A stretch of 9,902 nucleotides of DNA from Clostridia bacterium (GTDB lineage: Bacteria > Bacillota > Clostridia > Oscillospirales > Butyricicoccaceae): contig JAFQKM010000177.1 in the NCBI GenBank assembly GCA_017396925.1, positions 1 through 9,902 of the forward strand, in the 5' to 3' direction. Positions 6,745 to 9,902 of the stretch are shown here, piece by piece; the stretch's first letter is position 1, and each line of letters begins with the position of its first letter. A model generated the notes under the pieces. It had not been told where the DNA came from. It made no database searches and worked only from the letters and a program-made list of their open reading frames with translations. The position numbers were made by a program, and so were the translations under genes.

Positions 6745-7702
6745 TGGCTGCGTCTACTCCTCTCTTGATTCTGGGATCGGCAAAGGAATACAGGATATCG
6801 GCAATAAAGTTGCCCATAACCAGAATAAAACCGGACATCATGATATAGGCCATAATGATGGGATAGTCCTGCTTGCCGATGGCTTCCATGGCAAAGCTGC
6901 CGATGCCGGGCCAGCCGAACAGGCTTTCAATGATAAAGGAACCTGTGACCATCGAGGCCATGTTCATACCGACAATGGTGATGATGGGCAGCAGGGTATT
7001 TTTCAGAACGTGACGGAACAGGATGGTCATGCCCGAGGTGCCCTTGGCCTTGGCAGCCAGAACATACTCTTCACTGAGCTGACCGATGGTGTTGGCGCGG
7101 ACATAGCGGACCTTGGAGGCCATCGAGCTGAGGGCCATGGTCATGACCGGCATGATCATATGCTTGGCGGTATCCCAGGGTGTGTTGACGCCGAAGCTGT
7201 GCATACCCGAGGAAGGCAGCCAATGGAGGATGGCTGTGAACAGAATGATCATCAGCATACCGAAATAGAAAGAGGGGATGGACATACCGAAATAGGCAAA
7301 GCCGCTGATGGCATTATCGACCCATGTATTCTTCTTATAGCCGGCGATCAGGCCCAGCGGGATCGACATGGCCAGCGAAACGATCAGCGAGGTGCCCATC
7401 AGCAGCAGCGTGGAAGGCAGACGCTTGACCAGCATATCGGCAACCGGCAGTTTATAGGAGATCGAATAACCCCAGTTGCCCTTGACGGCCTCCTTCAGCC
7501 ATTCGATATAGCGTTCGGTACCGCTCTTGTTCAGGCCCAGCTTTTCCATGACCATTTCCTGTTCTTCGGGCGACATATCGGCCGAGATATACATGGAGGA
7601 GATATCGCCGGGCGCCAATTCGATGATGGCAAAGGAGAAGATCGAAATGAGCAGCATAACGACCGTGACCTCGGCCACCTTTTTCAGAATAATTTTAAGC
7701 AT
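6734..7702 (-). CDS. oppB: Oligopeptide/dipeptide ABC transporter permease OppB/DppB
   Basis: Permease subunit of 322 aa. The layout is classical for OppB/DppB: membrane helix at about 9-29 ending in the ELAPGD motif (28-33), a large extracytoplasmic loop, then helices near 98-121, 132-157, 181-197, 236-262 and 283-306. The EAA loop is at about 212-240 (EEYVLAAKAKG). FGWPGIG (262-268) and DPRIKRG near the C-terminus are also typical. The ATG has AAAGGA 7 nt upstream, just beyond a stem-loop that separates it from oppA. Its stop overlaps the oppC start by 11 nt. It forms the heterodimeric channel with OppC. Confidence 0.94.
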   Translation of the reverse strand: MLKIILKKVAEVTVVMLLISIFSFAIIELAPGDISSMYISADMSPEEQEMVMEKLGLNKSGTERYIEWLKEAVKGNWGYSISYKLPVADMLVKRLPSTLLLMGTSLIVSLAMSIPLGLIAGYKKNTWVDNAISGFAYFGMSIPSFYFGMLMIILFTAILHWLPSSGMHSFGVNTPWDTAKHMIMPVMTMALSSMASKVRYVRANTIGQLSEEYVLAAKAKGTSGMTILFRHVLKNTLLPIITIVGMNMASMVTGSFIIESLFGWPGIGSFAMEAIGKQDYPIIMAYIMMSGFILVMGNFIADILYSFADPRIKRGVDAANGK

Positions 7703-7717
7703 GAACAGTTCCTTTCT

Positions 7718-7755
7718 TTTAAGAAAAGAGCTGCCCTCCGGAAGGGCAGCTCTTT
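7718..7755 (-). promoter_or_regulatory. Strong stem-loop between oppA and oppB, probable partial terminator or mRNA stabiliser
   Basis: A perfect 13-bp inverted repeat (7725-7737 with 7743-7755, core GAGCTGCCC/GGGCAGCTC, 5-nt loop) sits 15 nt after the oppA stop. On the minus strand it is followed by TTTTCTT, like an intrinsic terminator with a short U-run. The oppB ribosome binding site lies a few bases further on. Placement after the binding-protein gene is a known way of making more binding protein than permease, by partial termination or by blocking 3' decay. Complete termination is unlikely, because no other promoter is visible before oppB. Confidence 0.75.
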
Positions 7756-7770
7756 AACCATTCAGAACGA

Positions 7771-9423
7771 TTAGTTGTTTACAGAGATTGCCAGCCAGTC
7801 AGCGAATTCGGGAACGATATCGCATGTATCCAGACCGCCAACATACTTCTGGGAGACCATGACGTAGTTGGTGTAGGTCAGGGGGTAGATTCTGTGCTGA
7901 GCCATAGCGACTTCCATCAGCTCGTCAGCGGCCTTCTGCATCTCGGCCTGATCGGTGATGGTGTTGACCTTAACAGCCAGATCGCCGCAAGCGGGTGTCA
8001 TACCCCAGGCGTCGTCGGCCTGGTTGAAGTAGGAGTAAGCCTGATACAGTGTGCCGCCACGCATGGAGTCCCAACCGTTTGTACCCAGATCCCATGTGGT
8101 GTACTGGTCATTATGGTAGGAGGACAGACCAAAGAAGCGCTGGAAGAATGTTGTGGAATCCAGACCCTCGATCTTCAGTGTAACGCCGATCTGCTGGAGC
8201 TGCTGCTGCAGAACGATTGCGCAGGCTTCCATGTTGGCACGGTCCTTGTTGTAGATGTAGACCAGTTCCTTGCCTTCAAGGCCGGTGTCCTTGGCCATCT
8301 GCTTGGCCTTTTCCAGATCGTAGACATAGTCGGGTGTCTCGGCATTGTACAGAGCCTGTGTGGGAACCAGCATGGAGTTGGGGTTCTGTGCCAGATCTGT
8401 GGAGCCGTAAGCAAAGTCGATAACTTCGTCGCCGTTGATGGCATAGAACAGAGCCTCACGCTGCTCATCTGTCAGGGGGTTGGGGCCATAGGGGTTGACC
8501 TGCAGGTAGTTCAGACGTGCTTCGGGCATGATGTAGAGGTTGTACTTGTCGGACTGAGCGGAATACTTGTCCAGCTCGTCGACAGTTGTGATGCGCATGT
8601 AGTCGATCTCGCCATTTTCAAAAGCGATGGCCTTTGTGGAGCCGGAACCGACAACCTTCAGAACGATATTCTTGATCTCGGGTGTGCCGCGATAGTAGTC
8701 ATTTCTTGCTTCGAAGACGACGCTGTCGGCATTGATTTCCTTGATGGTGTAGGGGCCGGATGTAACAACATCCTTCTTTGTGTAGTAGGACTGGTCAGCA
8801 GCCAGAGCCTCTGCACTCTCAAACTCGTGTGCGGGGAAGATGGTCATGCCGCCCAGAGTAGCGATGAAGTAGTTGTATGCTTCGGGAATGGTAACGGAGA
8901 AGGTCTGATCGTCGATGATCTCGTATGTACCTTCAACACCATTGACACGAGCGTAACGGTTATAGCCGTACTTAGCGATGGAGTACTGCATACCGAACTC
9001 GATGTCCTTGGTTGTGATGGGTGTGCCGTCCGACCATGTGATATCATCACGCAGTGTGACCTTGTAGGTCATACCGTCGGGAGAGATCTCCAGGCTCTTG
9101 GCCAGATAATAGTCGATGCCGCCCTCGTTGTTCTCCATGAACAGCTTGTCATACAGAGGACGTGTCATGGTTGTGTAGTCGTCGGAACCGTTGCCGATGG
9201 GAGACAGGGCATCGGGCATGTAACTGATGGCCATTGTGAATGTGTCACGAACGACCTTCTCTTCTTCCTTCTCCTCTTCCTTGGGTTCCTCTGTCTTGTC
9301 TGTGGTCTGCTCCTGATCCTGAGCGGGCTGCTCTTCTTCGTCAGCGCCGCAGGCGACCAGTGCGAATGCCATCATCATGGCAAGCAGCAGGGCCAGCAGA
9401 CGGGTCAGCTTTGCGTTTCTCAC
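7771..9423 (-). CDS. oppA: Peptide-binding lipoprotein of the ABC importer, SBP_bac_5 family (OppA/DppA-like)
   Basis: Extracellular substrate-binding protein (550 aa) anchored to the membrane by lipid, delivering peptides to OppBC. It starts with a lipoprotein signal peptide: basic n-region, hydrophobic stretch at about 9-24 and lipobox LVAC with the acylated C25. Residues 28-59 form a very acidic, Glu/Gln/Lys-rich low-complexity linker. The family-5 binding domain follows, with typical stretches such as YKVTLRDDITWSDGTPIT (120-137) and TSGPYTI (221-227). The start is GTG (9423-9421) with AAGGA 7 nt upstream. Thr is frequently coded by ACA here, whereas oppBCDF mostly use ACC, which may reflect higher expression. 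It lies at the head of the operon after a long leader. Substrate class (dipeptide, oligopeptide or another family-5 ligand) cannot be fixed from sequence alone. Confidence 0.92.
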   Translation of the reverse strand: MRNAKLTRLLALLLAMMMAFALVACGADEEEQPAQDQEQTTDKTEEPKEEEKEEEKVVRDTFTMAISYMPDALSPIGNGSDDYTTMTRPLYDKLFMENNEGGIDYYLAKSLEISPDGMTYKVTLRDDITWSDGTPITTKDIEFGMQYSIAKYGYNRYARVNGVEGTYEIIDDQTFSVTIPEAYNYFIATLGGMTIFPAHEFESAEALAADQSYYTKKDVVTSGPYTIKEINADSVVFEARNDYYRGTPEIKNIVLKVVGSGSTKAIAFENGEIDYMRITTVDELDKYSAQSDKYNLYIMPEARLNYLQVNPYGPNPLTDEQREALFYAINGDEVIDFAYGSTDLAQNPNSMLVPTQALYNAETPDYVYDLEKAKQMAKDTGLEGKELVYIYNKDRANMEACAIVLQQQLQQIGVTLKIEGLDSTTFFQRFFGLSSYHNDQYTTWDLGTNGWDSMRGGTLYQAYSYFNQADDAWGMTPACGDLAVKVNTITDQAEMQKAADELMEVAMAQHRIYPLTYTNYVMVSQKYVGGLDTCDIVPEFADWLAISVNN

Positions 9424-9468
9424 GTTTGCTTCCTTCTTTCGTCATAATATTTTTCGCACCTTAACAAG

Positions 9469-9490
9469 AGTGAATAAAAATTCATTCACT
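9469..9490 (-). promoter_or_regulatory. Hairpin in the oppA leader
   Basis: AGTGAAT (9469-9475) and ATTCACT (9484-9490) form a 7-bp inverted repeat with an 8-nt loop, about 45 nt before the oppA start. The base of this stem also overlaps CAAGAG (9465-9470), which can pair with CTCTTG (9514-9519) further upstream in the transcript, so a longer composite stem with a one-sided bulge is possible. It could be an operator or an RNA element; function unknown. Confidence 0.4.
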
Positions 9491-9544
9491 TCATAAATGA
9501 GACTCTGTAGACGCTCTTGCCAAAGAACGAAATTTTACATTTTG

Positions 9545-9574
9545 ATTCTAACATTTGAATTCCCGGTTTGTCGA
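9545..9574 (-). promoter_or_regulatory. Likely promoter of the opp operon
   Basis: On the minus strand the -35 TCGACA (9574-9569, five of six) and -10 TAGAAT (9550-9545, five of six) are separated by 18 bp, with an extended -10 TGT directly before the -10. Transcription would start near 9538, leaving a leader of about 115 nt before the GTG of oppA. It is the best-scoring promoter by eye in this gap. Confidence 0.65.
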
Positions 9575-9772
9575 CAGTAACTTGTTTTTATTAGAAATTC
9601 AAAACAAGCTGTATCTTTTTATTTATTATATCGATAATATCCATTACTTTTATCACTTTTTCTATTTTTGTGAACCTTCGCACATTTATATACAGTTGAA
9701 AATAATTATTCATGTTTCCTATAATTTTCTCTATATTTATCGAAAGAGCAAATGCAAAATTGAAACAGAGAT

Positions 9773-9812
9773 AAAAAAGACCACCCGGTTTGATTCGGGT
9801 GGTCTTTCTTTT
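9773..9812 (-). terminator. Bidirectional-looking intrinsic terminator of the gene entering from the right
   Basis: AGACCACCCG (9778-9787) and CGGGTGGTCT (9796-9805) pair around an 8-nt loop, extended by two A-T pairs (9776-9807). On the minus strand a TTTTTTAT run comes from the distal arm onward, 45 nt after the stop of the partial gene. The plus-strand side also has TTTCTTTTT, so it could act in both directions. Confidence 0.9.
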
Positions 9813-9852
9813 TATTCCATTCGGATTTTCCGGCGACATGCGCGGCGGAAAA

Positions 9853-9902
9853 TTACTTATTCTTCTTTGCCATGCTCTTGGCGCGGAGCTGGTTGTCGAG
9901 GA
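9853..9902 (-). CDS. C-terminal end of an unidentified protein (partial)
   Basis: Only the last 15 codons and a TAA stop (9855-9853) are present: LDNQLRAKSMAKKNK. The tail is basic, ending in AKKNK. The frame is open to the window edge and is followed by a strong intrinsic terminator 45 nt on, which supports a real gene end. Codon use resembles the neighbouring GC-rich genes, unlike the AT-rich gap that follows. Too little is visible to name a family or say whether it is related to the importer; the terminator makes it a separate transcription unit. Confidence 0.6.
   Translation of the reverse strand, partial: LDNQLRAKSMAKKNK

Larger units (their letters stand above)
9424..9775. other. AT-rich intergenic region upstream of the opp operon
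   Basis: About 350 nt, much richer in A and T than the flanking genes. It holds the opp promoter (9574-9545), the leader hairpin (9490-9469) and an inverted repeat TATTAT-ATCG-ATAATA (9624-9639), whose left arm on the minus strand also gives a TATAAT without a good -35. A 40-codon ORF (9713-9591, minus) has only a poorly spaced AGGA before its ATG and an Ile/Asn/Lys-rich product expected of AT-rich DNA, so I do not call it a gene. No tRNA, known riboswitch or T-box signature is recognised. Confidence 0.6.

Noticed and set aside
9624..9639. TATTAT-ATCG-ATAATA as a transcription factor operator
   Set aside because: The repeat is short and AT-only in its arms, is expected by chance in this composition, and lies upstream of the better promoter without a known motif match.
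9591..9839. 82-codon minus-strand ORF starting at 9839
   Set aside because: It runs through the intrinsic terminator at 9776-9807, has no ribosome binding site, and its product is low-complexity as expected from AT-rich DNA.

Overview
The window reads as a piece of a strictly anaerobic Firmicutes chromosome, most likely Clostridia and perhaps an Oscillospiraceae-like gut bacterium. The reasons are an electron-bifurcating Nfn pair, an oxygen-sensitive double-cubane-type Fe-S reductase, AGGAGG-type ribosome binding sites 7-8 nt from the starts, GC-rich genes and very AT-rich gaps. The family placement is inference. Every supported gene lies on the minus strand, so transcription runs from high to low coordinates.

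Layout, in the direction of transcription. (1) 9902-9853 is the last 15 codons of an unidentified gene, closed by a strong intrinsic terminator (9776-9807). (2) 9775-9424 is an AT-rich gap with a likely promoter (9574-9545) and a leader of about 115 nt that can fold. (3) 9423-3824 is a complete oligopeptide/dipeptide ABC importer in the order oppA (lipoprotein), oppB, oppC (permeases), oppD, oppF (ATPases). The genes are tightly spaced or overlapping, except for a 13-bp stem-loop between oppA and oppB that probably limits permease expression relative to the binding protein. (4) 3789-2638, only 34 nt after oppF and with no terminator between, encodes a COG1775-type reductase/dehydratase that best matches the double-cubane-cluster-containing reductases (DCCP, E. 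coli YjiM-like). (5) 2637-2366 holds two overlapping GC-rich hairpins and then a near-consensus promoter. (6) 2365-118 is nfnA-nfnB, overlapping by 8 nt, ending in a terminator. (7) 66-1 carries only a possible promoter for a gene beyond the left edge.

The importer brings peptides into the cell. The Nfn enzyme balances NADH, NADPH and reduced ferredoxin, as expected in an amino-acid or peptide fermenter. The DCCP-like protein needs low-potential electrons and an ATP-dependent activator, and no activator gene is present in the window. Its position as the last cistron of a peptide importer operon is the most unusual part of the region. Whether it acts on something the importer delivers is untested inference. 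Apart from that gene pairing I see no convincing novel multi-gene system here; there are no CRISPR arrays, insertion sequences, phage genes or tRNA/rRNA genes.
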